Shown in pieces: positions 32,694 through 44,219 of a stretch of DNA of 64,000 nt. The stretch is from Lucinisca nassula. Its lineage: Eukaryota; Mollusca; Bivalvia; Lucinida; Lucinidae. Each line of letters opens with the position of its first letter. Within the stretch, counting starts at the first letter, position 1. The stretch lies in assembly GCA_963580285.1 (NCBI GenBank), contig OY757015.1:150348082-150412081 (forward strand). Direction: 5' to 3'. The notes beneath the pieces are model-generated. The model was not told where the DNA came from. It was given only the letters and a program-made list of their open reading frames with translations, and did not search any database. A program made the position numbers and the translations under genes.

Positions 32694-33599
32694 CATATTG
32701 ATTTTGTTTATGATGCTGCTGTTAACACATGGAGTACATCTAGCGATTCAGAGGAAGATCAGTAAATTAACAAATTCTTAAACATGTCGTGAGACCATAC
32801 AGGCTTATATTTCAGCACAGTATCAGTCTAGAATGAGGTTCCACAACATGAGCAAAGCCTGCTTTGGTGGTCAAAAATGTTTGACAGTTGACAAATGTTC
32901 CATTTGCACCTGGAAATTAAGAGTTCATAAATAACGAAAAAAAAAAGAAATACTAGCATGCACTATTAAATCAAATGACTTCCTTGTCCACATCTATTTA
33001 ATAATATTTGCATGGAATCGGTTTATTCACTTTCAAGTGAAGTTGTGAGAACTACAAACGGATAAATGCACTCCGATTTAAAAAATGGGTAAAATCCAAT
33101 TTCAGGGGCAGGTAACTCATTAAGTTTTATGAACTAACAATAACTCTGACATATACCTAGAATGACTATTACATCAACATTATATTAATGAAAGATCTTT
33201 GAAATAAGTTAAAAAAAAGTAAAGGTGTTGTGGTTTTCCGTAAAGTTTGGGAATAAAAATTACTGATATTTGGGTACAACATACAAGCGCGTATAAACTC
33301 TTCTCTTGTTTGATATTATAAGACTGTTATCACCGGCTGTTATGCCTAAAAGAGTAGTAAGCATACGGCAAACATCGCCTCCAGTCATGCACTTTGAACA
33401 AAAATAATAGCATTTTTGTTGGTATACCCTTGATGGGGTGATATTACCCCACCCACTTTAATAGTGTATACAGCAAAAACCAGTGGACCAAAGAGTCTAA
33501 AAATTCACCATTAGACAGTCAATATGTAACAATCTGAAGCTACAAAGTTTAAAGGAAATCGGTTGTGGCCATGAAAACAGCCTTATAGAGACTGCTCCT

Positions 33600-33828
33600 T
33601 TGTGGGATTTTTACCCGACATTGAGATGAAATGACATCTCAAGCCCTTTCGCTTAGGGTTTATAAGCATGGACGGTCCGACTCGCGCACACCGCTTTGCC
33701 TGGGCAGGTTTAGATCCTCTAAGCATTTTAACAGTACTCGTGTGCGGGTCGGATTAAGCTCTGCGTGGAAGCATCATGCAGCCCATATACATATCTCCAA
33801 GCCCCGATGGGCGGGGGGCGTGAAACAT
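33600..33828 (-). repeat. SINE family 3, head part (split by transposon)
   Basis: Continues the SINE from 29842: TTTTTACCCGACATTGAGAT, AATGACATCTCAAGCCC, TTTGCCTGGGCAGGTTTAGA and finally AGCCCCGATGGGCGGGGGG. Confidence 0.88.
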
Positions 33829-34401
33829 GTATCAGGTTGGTTGGTTTTCAGAAATTTATTTAGAATATTGTCAAATCTTTTGCAAACAGTGATGGCCCTG
33901 ATAGATGCTGTGTTCTGAAGCATCTGTTCTGGAACTCCATTGGCTGTTTCCTGTTTTGACATATAAAACCTGTTAATGGTGTAAATCATGAGCTACCTAT
34001 TTACCCTAAAGATTTGGACACCTCCACTCCTTACCATATTTGTTCTTAACTTTGAACATATACAATTTACTTCCTGATGTCGTGTTTAAAAATAGCTGGA
34101 TGAATGGCAAATATTGTAGACCCTGATGATCGAAACTCTGCATTCTGCAACATCTCATCTGGGTCTGCACTATTTGCTCAGGCATATCTGTTTGAATACC
34201 TAGTACGGTAAATACGTTTTTCATGATTCATGCAGTTAATTATTTTTGTTTACGATGATTATCTTAAATAGTTGAATTGATAGGTGGTCGTTTAAAGTCT
34301 GTGAGCTGTGAGTTTTAGTTTTCCTGCCTCATTTTGACCTCAAGTATCGTGCTTTGAATGTGGTTGCCATACTGCTTTCAAATCCTGTTTTGATCAATAT
34401 A

Positions 34402-34604
34402 CAGTAAAATCCCTATATTAAGACCTCCTTTGGGACTGTTCAAAATTGGTCTTTAAGACCACTTTTGAACAGTCCTAAAGGCAGTCTCTTATTAGGAGAC
34501 ACTGAGTGTAGAAAACATAGAAAAAATAACTGAAATATTCTCATAGCCTTTTAAAAGCAGATTTAGTCTTAATTTTAGGTGGTCTTAATAGCCAAATTTT
34601 ACTG
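34402..34604 (+). repeat. pogo-like MITE (family 6), best copy
   Basis: TA, then CAGTAAAATCCCTATATTAA, and at the other end GCCAAATTTTACTG, then TA. CAGT ends and TA duplication point to the pogo branch of Tc1/mariner. The inner palindrome is AATTGGTCTTTAAGACCA with flanks. 203 bp, non-coding; other copies at 28903, 46012 (minus) and 59141. Confidence 0.85.
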
Positions 34605-34697
34605 TATATTTATAATGAGGTCTGGACTGTGTTTTTCCTCTTAGCTTTCTCAATATTTTGTTTCATAAAATTCAGTAACTGTTAATTTCTGTAACAG

Positions 34698-34889
34698 TGT
34701 GGCCTTCACGAGAAACTCAACGCCAGCTGGAAGAAAGAACTGATGGACATGAAACAGCGTATGGAAGAGAAAGGGAACCAGCCAAAGCCCGACCCACCAC
34801 TGTTGCATATGGTAATCAGGGTGAAAGAACTAAAAGGCAGGCCTTACTGGGAGAAAGATACTATTAAAGTATTGAAACTGGATGGACCA
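34698..34889 (+). CDS. MRPL30: MRPL30 exon 3 (conserved uL30m core, first half)
   Basis: CTGTAACAG precedes and GTAAGT follows; 192 nt, 64 codons, phase 0 at both ends. CGLHEKLNASWKKELMDMKQ is a charged helical lead-in. LHMVIRVKELKGRPYWEKD then TIKVLKL is the conserved start of the uL30 fold, with GRPYWEKD closely matching vertebrate MRPL30. The next exon continues directly into HTPVV. The GTAAGT donor is near consensus. The flanking intron holds a pogo-like MITE 94 bp upstream and a hairpin repeat 64 bp downstream. Confidence 0.88.
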
Positions 34890-34952
34890 GTAAGTTTTTC
34901 ACTGTAAAGTTGAACGTAACTTATCCTGCTGTTCACGACAACCCTTTTCTTT

Positions 34953-35019
34953 GCAAACAGTGTAGATCCAGATCAGATGGCTTCTGAAGAAGCCATCTGA
35001 TCAGGATCTACACTGTCTG
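34953..35019. repeat. Hairpin repeat family 4, GGCTTCT/AGAAGCC centre
   Basis: GCAAACAGTGTAGATCCAGA opens; the centre GATGGCTTCTGAAGAAGCCATC is replaced here in full self-complementarity; GGATCTACACTGTCTG closes. Confidence 0.88.
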
Positions 35020-35095
35020 ACATTCAGTTTATGACTTTTCTGAAGAAGCCATCTGATCAGGATCTACACTGTCTGACATTCAGTTTATGACTTTG
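34983..35095 (+). repeat. Tandem duplication of a hairpin arm
   Basis: The right arm of the hairpin plus the following CATTCAGTTTATGACTTT occurs twice in a row, about 56 bp apart. The second copy has lost its partner arm. Confidence 0.88.
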
Positions 35096-35419
35096 TAGGA
35101 ATAAATTACATCAAGTAATCTGATTGGTTCAAAATCAGAAATGGGTGTGGCTAAACTGATTATTCAGCAAGAGAAGGGCCAAGTGCTCAAACACCTTTGA
35201 GAGATTAAAAAATTGTTTGCGACAGGGCTAGTTGAAGCCACAGAAGCCAATTATAGTGTCAGGTCACGAGGCATAATAAGAATATCTTTTTGATTTTCTT
35301 TAACCCATTCTGTACCAAATGGAATCTTCCAGCTTATGAATAGCACCAGTCCATTTCAAAGCTTAAGGGTGTCAGACTGTGTTTTCTTCACAGTTTGGTT
35401 GGAAAAGGCTCAACTTTTT

Positions 35420-35486
35420 GCAAACAGTGTAGGCCCTGATCAGATGCGGCAGCCTGCGGTGTCTGATCCGGGCCTGCACTGTTTAC
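35420..35486. repeat. Hairpin repeat family 4
   Basis: GCAAACAGTGTAGGCCCTGA opens and GGGCCTGCACTGTTT closes. The centre ATGCGGCAGCCTGCGGTGT is imperfect. Confidence 0.82.
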
Positions 35487-35564
35487 CAATTACATGTACC
35501 AGTTTTGAGGTTTCTGGTACAAAATGGGTTAAAATGAACTTATTTCATGGTGCTGTTGAGGCAC

Positions 35565-35965
35565 TTGTTGTTCAAGACTAATGATGTCATTAGTTAAGGT
35601 ACAGTAAAACCTGTCTTAGTGGCCACCTCTATTAAGCAAGCAACCTGTCTTAAGCAAGCAGGCTTTCAGTTCCCAAAAAAGGAAAATGTATTAAAATTCA
35701 CTTGTGTTAAGCAAGCACCTGTCTTAAGCAAGCACTTTTTGATTATCCCATAGGTGCTTGCTTAATACAGGTTGGACTGTATCGTTGAAACTTTGATCAT
35801 TTAATATGGAAAACACACTAATATTTTTGCTGAAAAAAAATTTGAGCATCTTTGCTGCTCACATTTTTCCAGCAAAAATACCCCGTTATTACATATAGTA
35901 CTTACTAGAACAGTTAACATTTTGACCACTAACGAGCTCGTTAAGCTAACTGCTTTGAACAGCTG
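35565..35965. repeat. MITE family 7 with a pogo-like MITE inside
   Basis: TTGTTGTTCAAGACTAATGA opens and TGCTTTGAACAGCTGG closes. The family hairpin (TTTTTGCTGAAAAAAA and inverse) is present. A second MITE interrupts at 35602. Confidence 0.75.
35602..35779. repeat. pogo-like MITE with TA duplication, nested
   Basis: TA-CAGTAAAACCTGTCTTAG opens and AATACAGGTTGGACTG-TA closes. TTAAGCAAGC units repeat in both directions inside. It lies within the MITE at 35565-35965. Confidence 0.8.
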
Positions 35966-35980
35966 GACTCTGAAGTCCAG

Positions 35981-36213
35981 GGCCCACTTATTCAAAGCAT
36001 TGTTAGCTTAACAAGCTCGTAAGTGGTCAAACTGTTAACTGTTCTACCAGCTACATTATCTAATAGTCTGGTATTTTTGCTGAAAAATGTGAGCAGCTTT
36101 TGCATTGCAAAAGCTGCTCATTTTTCACCAAAAATATTAGCATATTTGCCATATTAAATGATCGAAGTTGTAACGATTCGTTAACAAATGACTGTGTTAG
36201 TTTTGAACAACTG
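35981..36213. repeat. MITE family 7, inverted second copy
   Basis: TTATTCAAAGCATTGTTAGC opens and GTTAGTTTTGAACAACTGG closes. It has the inner hairpin GAGCAGCTTTTGCA with TGCAAAAGCTGCTC and lies head to head with the copy ending at 35965. Confidence 0.75.
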
Positions 36214-36830
36214 GACAAAGGTTTTTCTCGTTTAAGTTCATTAGATTTCAAAATGGAACTTGTGTTACCATATTCCTCCCATTTAGCGCCCGGGGCGCAA
36301 AAAAATAATTGGAAAAAGAATGACAAAAATCTTACCAGAAAGAAGAGTTTAAAATCTATTACATGTTATAGTGTTCCATTAGAATATGGTGGAATCATGA
36401 CGTGTAAAGTACCAAGTGGTCGACACAGACACACGACAGCAGGGGTTTAAGAAATACATTGCTTGATATGATTTACAGCAGATATGACGGTGATCGATAG
36501 GCTGAAATCTTTATTTTAGGTAAGCCAAAATATTTTTCAAGGATTTTGATGAAACTTTCCAGTTGTTATTGTTCCCTTGACCTGATGATGATCGTATTTC
36601 GAGGTCATGCTCAACTGATTTTACCCGACTTGTTGCCCTTTATCAGTTTTAGCCATTTTATCAACAGAAGTTATTGTTTCCACAACTCCCAAAACATGGT
36701 TTACAACATACATAATACTCACCACATACTGACGTTTCAAAAGTCAGGGGGAAACTTGGCCTGCGGCCTTTTATTTCAGTATACACTGAGCACTGAGGTG
36801 AGCAGCTTAGGGTCATTGGTCCTCTGTTTT
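36214..36830. other. No gene seen
   Basis: No repeat match inside the window. Frames at 36100-36450 and 36546-36833 lack recognisable domains, and the first mostly translates a MITE. Confidence 0.4.
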
Positions 36831-38613
36831 TAGCTCACCTGTCACGTAGTGACAAGGTGAGCTTTTGGGATCACTTTTTGTCCGTCGTGCGTGTGTGCGT
36901 CAGTGCGTGTGTGCGTGCGTAAACTTTTTCTTTAAATGACATCTCCTCCTAAACCACTGATTGGATTTTAACCAAACTTCACAGGAATGATCCTTAGGTG
37001 GTCCCCTTTCAAAGTTGTTCAAATGGTTCCGGTCCATTGCACATCTAGGTCACAGGAGCTAAAAATAGAATTTTAAAATGAAAACTTTAAAAATCTTCTT
37101 CTCTGAAACCGCAAGGCCCAGGTCTTTGATATTTGGTATGAAGCTTCATCTAGTGGACCTCTACCAAGATTGTTCAAATTATGGCCCTTGGGCCAGAAAT
37201 GCCCCCGCCCCGGAGGCCTTTGGGTTTTCATAGGCTCATATAGGGAAACTCTTTAAAAATCTTCTTCTCTGAAACCACAAGGCCCAGGTCTTTGATATTT
37301 GGTGTGAAGCTTCACCTAGTGGACCTCTACCAAGTTTGTTAAAATTTAAACCCTAGGGCCAAAAATGCCCCCGCCCAGGGGGCCTTTGGTTTTACATAGG
37401 CTTATACAGGGAAAATCTTTAAAAATCTTCTTCTTTGAAACAGAAAGGCCCAGGTCTTCGATATTTTGTGTGAAGCTTCATCTAGTGGACCTCTACCAAG
37501 GTTGTTCAAATTATTGCCCTTGGGCCAGAAATGCCCCCGCCCCGGGGGCCTTTGTGTTTACATAGGCTTACATAGGGAAAATCTTTAAAAATCTTCTTCT
37601 CTGAAACCTTAAGGCCCAGGTCTTTGATATTTGGTGTGAAGCTTCACCTAGTGAACCTCTACCAAGATTGTTCAAATTATAGTACTGGGGCCAAAAATGC
37701 CCCCGCCCTTGGGGCCTTTGGTTTTACATAGGCTTATACAGGGAAAATCTTTAAAAATCTTCTTCTCTGAAACCACAAGGCTCAGATCTTTGATATTTGG
37801 TGTGAAGCTTCATCTAGTGGACCTCTACCAAGATTGTTCAAATTATAGCCCTGGGGCCAAAAATACCCCCGCCCCGGGGGCCTTTGGTTTTACATAGGCT
37901 TATACAGGGAAAATCTTTAAAAATTTTCTTCTCTGAAACCGAAAGGCCCAGGTCTTCGATATTTGGTATGAAGCTTCATCTAGTGGACCTCTACCAAGAC
38001 TGTTCAAATTATGGCCCTTGGACCAGAAATGCCCCTGCCCCAGGGGCCTTTGGGCTTATATAGGGAAAATCTTTAAAAATCTTCTTCTCTAGAACCACAA
38101 GGCCCAGGTCTTTGATATTTGGTGTGAAGCTTCACCTAGTGGACCTCTACAAAGATTGTTCAAATTATAGCCATAGGCCCAAAAATGCCCCCGCCCCGAG
38201 GCCTTTGGTATTACATAGGCTTATACAGGGAAAATCTTTAAAAAATCTTCTTCTCTGAAACAGCAAGGCCCAGGTTTTACATAGGCTTATACAGGGAAAA
38301 TCTTTAAAAAATCTTCTTCTCTGAAACAGCAAGGCCCAGATCTTTGATATTCGGTGTGAAGCTTCATCTAGTGGATGTCTACCAAGATTGTTCAAATTAT
38401 AGCCCCGGGGCTAAAAATGCCCCCGCCCCGGGGGCCTTTGGTTTTACATAGGCTTGTACAGGGAAAATCTTTAAAAATCTTCATCTCTGAAACCATAAGG
38501 CTCAGGTCTTTGATATTTGGTATGAAGCTTCACCTAGTATAGCCCTTGGGCCAAGAATGTACTAGAGACACTGATTCTCAGGTGAGCGACTCAGGGCCCT
38601 CTGGGCCCTCTTG
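36831..38613 (+). repeat. Array-bearing repeat element, 166-bp units
   Basis: The left end has a hairpin AGCTCACCTGTCACGTAGTG then ACAAGGTGAGCT; the right end is CAGGTGAGCGACTCAGGG then CCCTCTGGGCCCTCTTGTT. Between them lie about ten units, starting at 37085, 37251, 37417, 37583, 37749 and 37915 (exactly 166 bp apart), then with small indels and one partial unit. Each has CTTTAAAAATCTTCTTCTCT, ATTTGGTRTGAAGCTTCA and CCCCCGCCC. The same family is inverted at 60527-62540. Layout resembles molluscan 'pearl'-type elements (conserved ends, tandem core), which may be non-autonomous Helitrons. Confidence 0.88.
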
Positions 38614-39270
38614 TTGGATATAACATGCATGTTTAGCTGACATGGTTTCTGCGTTGGGTCCCACCAATAGTGTCATAGAGGTTCAGTGGTTGCGGTGAGC
38701 CAGGCTCCCAACAACTGTAAAATTGGGTACAAAATTTGTTTGTACCTTATCTCCTGAACAAATTTTCAAATTATGGCCAAACTTGGTATGATATATCATT
38801 GAACTCTACCCAAGACTTTGTTAGATTCTGGTGACCATGATGTCATTTTGAAGGTCACATAAGGCAAAGAGAGTCAAATTTTCAAATATTGCTGGGTCTG
38901 CATTGGCCAGTCTTGTCTCCACCATGATAGAACCAAGGAAGTGGCCATGTAAAATCGACATATGCCCCCCCCCCCCCCACCCCCAACCCCAGTAAAAACC
39001 TGGCCATTCCAAGACATTTCTTCTGTGTTGTTTATTGTTGTTACAGTTCGTCTTTGCATGCATGTATTGCTAGTATCTTTATTTTGGAAAGCGATTCAGC
39101 CTTTTGTGGGAACATAGAATATTACACGGTTCTTTGTATATCCGCCTCGACCCAAGCTGGAATGGCGAGGGTTGGGACAGGCCAAAGGCCGAGCCCAGGG
39201 CTGATATCAAAACAACCATGTTATATTCTTTTCATCATATACTTATTTCCGTAAAAATATTCTCAGATAT
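38614..39270. other. No gene seen; poly(C) tract
   Basis: A C-run at about 38967-38978 is the only notable item. Short frames around it contain Gly runs produced by the tract. Confidence 0.45.
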
Positions 39271-39277
39271 AGTTCTT

Positions 39278-39402
39278 ACATGGTTAGTGTCTTTAGTAAT
39301 AAAATATAATCGGTGAGCCTTAGATAATTTTATAGGGGCAAGCTTTAGCGAGCCGCTATAAAAAAAGCGCGGAGAACTGATTATATTTTATTATTAAAGA
39401 CC
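39278..39402. repeat. Short MITE with ~30-bp inverted ends
   Basis: TGTCTTTAGTAATAAAATAT at the left is inverted as ATATTTTATTATTAAAGACC at the right, around a short GC-richer centre. Confidence 0.75.
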
Positions 39403-39576
39403 ATGTATTTAGTTTATACCGCATTCAAAACAATCAAGGGGTTTTGCAATAACTTAGCAAATTTAAGCAAAAAAAACAGCAGACAGTGTGGCATGTAAAC
39501 GACATTCAGTGCCATGGCGCGCACACGTAGTATAACGTGACGTCAACGAGTGCAAAGATTCTGATGTCTGTTTTGT

Positions 39577-39784
39577 TTGTTTGATTCGAGGTTTAACGTC
39601 CCCGTCAACACTGTAAAGGTCATTTTGGAGACGTTGCTTCCAATTTTGTGGGACCTTTACCCGACATTGAGATGAAATGACATCTCAAGCCCTGTCCCCC
39701 AATGAAACCAATAGGGTCTATTAGCATGGACGGTCTGCCTCGCACCGCGGTTCCTGGACAGGCTTAGATCCTCTAAGCGGTTTA
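39577..39784 (-). repeat. SINE family 3, partial
   Basis: The tail (TTTGATTCGAGGTTTAACG, CGTCAACACTG) and body are clear, ending at TTAGATCCTCTAAGCGGTTT; the head is missing. Confidence 0.85.
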
Positions 39785-40097
39785 CCCTGATGTCAATGCA
39801 CCACATAGACGTAGGAAACAACATAGAAGCTGGAATAAAATTTTGTCAGCACTTTACATTCTGTATGAAAATCTGCAAATAAATAGTTTATTTTAGCTTT
39901 AGAAATTATTTTGGAGGTTCAGACACAACCGTTGTAGCAGTGCGCAATTATTCCAATGGACCATTCAGACAAGGAAAGTCAGAGAAGGTAAGAATGTCAT
40001 TTGACCAGTAAAAATTCTGATTCTGAATTTAGCTGAACTTTATATAAAAAATAACACAAAATGAATGAAAAACATTATTTTGTTGCTTCTCCAGCTA

Positions 40098-43000
40098 TTT
40101 ATGTCTCCCCCGAAAATTTTTTTTTCGGAGAGACATATTGTTTTTCCCCCAGGCATCTGTCTGTCCGTCTGTCTGTCCGTCTGTCACACATTCTTGTCCG
40201 CTCTATAACTTGAAAACCGTTAGAGCTATCTTCACGAAACTTCATATAAATATTATTCAGCATTAGACGACATGCAGTGCGCAAGAACTATAACTCTTGC
40301 ATTTATACTTTTTGAATGATCTCCCTTGGAAGTTTGTCGGTATGTATATATGTATGGGCAAATCGTGTCCGGTCAATAACTTTCTTATTTTCAGATGGAT
40401 TTTAAAATTACTTGGCAGAAATATTATTAACCATAAGAAGATGTGTGGTGCGCAGGAGGCAGGTCGGTACCTCAAAGATCAAGGTCATACTTAGAGGTCA
40501 AAGGTCAAAAAAGGGGCCTTTTTTTCGTGTTTGGTCAATAACTTTCTTATTTTGCGATGGATTTTAAAATTACTTGGCAGAAATATTAACAACCATGAGA
40601 CAATGTGTGGTGTGCATGAGGCAGGTCAGTACCTCAAAGGTCAAGGTCATACTTAGAGGTCAAAGGTCAAAAAAGGGGCCTTTTACTCGTGTTTGGTCAA
40701 TAACTTTCTTATTTTGAGGTGGATTTTGAAATAACTTGGCAGAAATGTTAACCAATATAAGACGATGTGTTGCATGCATGACCCAGGTTGGTACCCTTAA
40801 AGGACAAGGTCATACTTAGAGGTCAAAGGTAGAAAAAGGGGCCTTTTTTTCGGGTTTTGTCAATAACTTGCTTATTTTTAGATAGAATTTGAAGTTCCAT
40901 GGCAAAAATGTTAACTATCATGAGACGATGTGTTGCATGCATGATTTGGTTTGGTACCTAAAATGTCAAGGTCATACATAGAGGTCAAAAGGTCAAAAAA
41001 GGGGCCTTTTTTCGTGTTTGGTCAATTAACTTTCTTATTTTTAGAGGGATTTTGAAATTGCTTGGCAGAAATGTTAACCACCATGAGATGATGTGTTGCA
41101 TGCATGACCCAGTTTGGTACCTGAAAGGTTAAGGTCATACATAGAGGTTAAAGGTAAAAAAGGGGCCTTTTTTGTGTTCTGTCAATAACTTTCTTATTTT
41201 TAGATGGATTTTGAAATTACTTGGCAGAAATGTTAACCACCATGAGACGATGTGTTGCATGCATGACCCAAGTTGGTATTTCAAAAGTCAAGGTCGTACT
41301 AAGAGGTCAAAGGACAAAAAGGGGCCTTTTTTAGAGTTCAGTCAATATCTTTATTATTCCTGGATAGATTGTGAAATTACTTGGCAGAAATGTTAACCAT
41401 CATGAGATGATGTGCACGCTAGACCCATGTCAATACCTCCAAGATCAAGGTCATACTAAGAGGTCAGAGGTAAAAAAAGGGTTTTTTTTTTTGTGTGTCC
41501 AGTCAATAACTTTTTTATTAGCTCACCAGAGCCGAAGGCTCCTGGGGAGCTTATAGGATAGGCAGTTGTCCGTCGTCTGCGTCTGCTGACGTCAACACCT
41601 TTAAACATCTTCTCCTCTGAAGCCACTGGGCCGATTGGGCCCAAATTTTATCTGTAGCATCCTTGGGCTGGGGGATTGAAAGTTTGTGTTTTTATGAAAA
41701 TCGGATGATTAGTTTGGTTGCTATGGCAACTTAGAATTTCCATAGACTTATAATGGGGAAAATTGAAAAGTGCCATTTACTGCCAAGTCATTGCAGATAT
41801 TTTGACAAAACTTTTATAGAATTGTTTATGAGTAAACTTCTCTCAGCCATATGCTTTTATGCCAACCTGAGGGTCTCCCAGGTTGTGCCGGGGCCATGCC
41901 CCACCCCCTCCACTTCATAAAAGGCCATATATCACAGAAACCATTCAGATCCCGACCCCTAAACCATATATATTCTTGTTCCTATTGATAAGACGCATTC
42001 AGTGACACCAACCTGGGGGTCCTCAGGGATGCGCCGAGGTCATGCCCAGCCCCCTCCACTTAATAAAAGGCCCAATATCTTTGAAACCCTTCAGATCCCC
42101 ACCCCTAAACCATATATATTCTTGTCCCTTATGATAAGACCCATTCAATGACATCAACCTGGGAGTCCCCGGGATGCGCCGGGGCCATGCCCCACCCCTT
42201 CCATTTCATAAAAGGCCCAATATCTCGGAAACCTTAGAGATCCCGCCCCTAAACCATATATATTCTTGATCCTTATGCTAAGACACATTTATTGACACCA
42301 ACCTGGGGGTCCTCAGGGATGCGCCGGGGCCTTGCCCCACCCCTTCACTTCACCAAAGGCCATATATCTCAGAAACTGTTCAGATCCCCACCCCTAAACC
42401 ATATATATTCTTGTTCATTATGATAAGACGCATTCAGTGACACCAACCTGGGGGTCCCCAGGGATGTGCTGGGGCCATGCCCCACCCTCTCCATTTCATA
42501 ATCTCACAATATCTCGGAAGCCCTACAGATGGCTACCCCTAAACCAAATATATTCTTGTTCCTTATGATAAAACACATTCATTGACACCAACCTGGGAGT
42601 CTCCCGGGGCCTTGCCCCACCCCTCCACTTCACAAAAGGCCTTATATGTCAGAAACTGTTCTTAGCCCCACCCTAAACCATATATATTCATCATCCTTAT
42701 GATAAGACACATTCAGTGACACCAGCTTGGGAGTCCCCGGGGCATGCCCAGGCCATGCCCCATCACTTTACTTCATTAAAAGCCATATATCTCAGAAATA
42801 GTTCAGATCCCCACCCCTAAACCATATACTTGTTCCTTATGATAAGAATCGTTCAATCACACCAACCTGGGGGTCTCTTTGTGCTGAGGCAATGTGCCCC
42901 GCCCTTCCACTTCATAAAAGGCTTTATATTTCAGAAACCATTCAAAGCCCCACACCATAATCATATATGTTCTTGTTCCTTATTATTAGCACACCTACTG

Positions 43001-43868
43001 TAGGGGGTTCCGCATTCCTATCCTTTTCACTTCATAAAAGGGCCTCAAATCTCAGAAACCGTTCTGATTCCCACCCCTAAACCATATATACTTGGTCCTT
43101 ATGATAAGACACATTTAGGGACAACAATCTTGGGCTTTCCTGGGATCAACAGGGCATGCCCCAACCCCTCCACCACTGAAGAGGCCTTACAGATCCCCAC
43201 TGCTAAACTATATATATTCTTGTTCCTTATGATAAGATGCATTTAGCGATACCAACCAGGGCTCCATTGGGTCCATGCCCCACCCCCTCTACTTCATAAA
43301 AGGTCTAATGTTTCAGATACTAAGTCCACATAGGTGCTCATTTGGACATGGAGGTTCATTTGGTAGATTAAAATGATATCATGTTAAAATACATGGCTGC
43401 CATTGGGCAGTGCCCACCTGAGCTCTGGTGAGCATAGTGGCCCATGGGATGGACTTTATACAGTAACCATGCAGAAATGTGCACCGTCATTAGACCAAGG
43501 TCCATACCTCCAATGTCAAGGTCATACCTAGAGGTCAAAGGTAAAAAAAAGGACAGTCAATAACTTCCTTATTCATTGATGGATTATGAAAGTGCTTGGC
43601 AGAAATGTTAACCATCATGAGACGATATGTTGTACCTCAAAGGTCAAGGCAATACTTAGAGGTCAAAGGTAAAAAGGGGCTTTTTTGTGTATGGCCAATA
43701 ACTTTTTTATTTTTCTGTGAACATTTTTAAAGTTACTTTGCAGAAATGTTCATCTTCATTAGATGATGTGTTGCACACAAGACCCCGCTCAATGCCTCCA
43801 ATGTCTAGGTTATACTTAGAGGTCAAAAACGGGGGAGACATCTGTGTTTTTGTAGAAAAACAAATTCT
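40098..43868 (+). repeat. Array-bearing repeat element rich in AGGTCA, interrupted
   Basis: Starts with CTCCCCCGAAAATTTT then TTCGGAGAGACATATTG, has TCTGTCTGTCCGTCTGTC, and ends with ACGGGGGAGACATCTGTG. About nine ~155-165-bp units have ATAACTTTCTTATTTT, ACTTGGCAGAAATGTTAACC, CAAGGTCATACTTAGAGG and a GGGGCCTTTTT block. The element at 41520-43446 is inserted between two units, and the array resumes at ATGGACTTTATACAG. Non-coding. Confidence 0.85.
41520..43446 (+). repeat. Array-bearing repeat element nested in another
   Basis: Left end AGCTCACCAGAGCCGAAGG then CTCCTGGGGAGC; right end CTGAGCTCTGGTGAGCATAG then TGGCCCATGGG. The core is about eleven ~150-bp units with ACCATATATATTCTTG, CTTATGATAAGACRCATTCA, GACACCAACCTGGGGGTC and GCCCCACCCC. 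The second copy of this family is at 50425-53032. No target duplication is seen at the insertion. Confidence 0.85.
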
Positions 43869-44084
43869 AGTTATTCTTGTCATTTGAACAATTTTATGCC
43901 ATTTCTCATGTATTGATATTTGCAGGGCCGATAGGTTGTCTCAAGGGTGGGGGAGATTTCTGTCCTGGCCCTTGAGTTAGATAGACTGTGTAGGCAAGAT
44001 GTCTGCCACTAACATAGTGAGGATAGGGGGTGCAAAATCTGTTGTCTCAAGGACAATACAAGAATAAGTATATGATAAAATAAC

Positions 44085-44215
44085 TGTTCTTTTGGCTTTC
44101 CGCTTGTTTCATTTTCATTATGGTGAGGTTCTTTTTCCCTTTGCTGTCTTGGAGGGGAGGTGTGAGGTAATTGTATTGTTTCCTGATTATTGCCTTCTCT
44201 TCTGTTTGGTATAGT
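44085..44215 (+). mobile_element. 3' tail of the 63-kb retroelement family, short copy
   Basis: TAACTGTTCTTTTGGCTTTC, TTTTTCCCTTTGCTGTCTTG and TTGTATTGTTTCCTGATTAT parallel 22410-22545 and the minus strand of 63063-63215. Confidence 0.55.
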
Positions 44216-44219
44216 TCGA

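Larger units (their letters stand above)
29843..33599 (+). mobile_element. DDE-SWIM DNA transposon with ~650-bp terminal inverted repeats
   Basis: AGGAGCAGTCTCTATAAGG at the left is inverted at the right end (CCTTATAGAGACTGCTCCT, ending 33599). The inverted similarity continues for about 650 bp (29843-30498 with 32958-33599), including CATAACAGCCGGTGATAACAG. The interior encodes a transposase of the IS4/Harbinger-like DDE_Tnp_4 type with a C-terminal SWIM zinc finger. Insertion into a family 3 SINE fixes the boundaries, yet no target duplication is visible. An array element (31530-32285) landed in the coding region and an inverted coding fragment lies at 30530-30800. Confidence 0.85.

Noticed and set aside
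37365..37897. Repeated MPPPRGPLVLHRLIQGKSLK frames as a proline-rich repeat protein
   Set aside because: They are the 166-bp array units read in one frame; stops appear in each unit.
38821..39063. Gly-rich minus-strand frames (WGWGGGG)
   Set aside because: Produced by a poly(C) tract; no coding features around it.
40098..43868. CRISPR-like array
   Set aside because: Units are ~155-165 bp of diverged tandem repeat without short identical repeats and unique spacers, in a eukaryotic genome.
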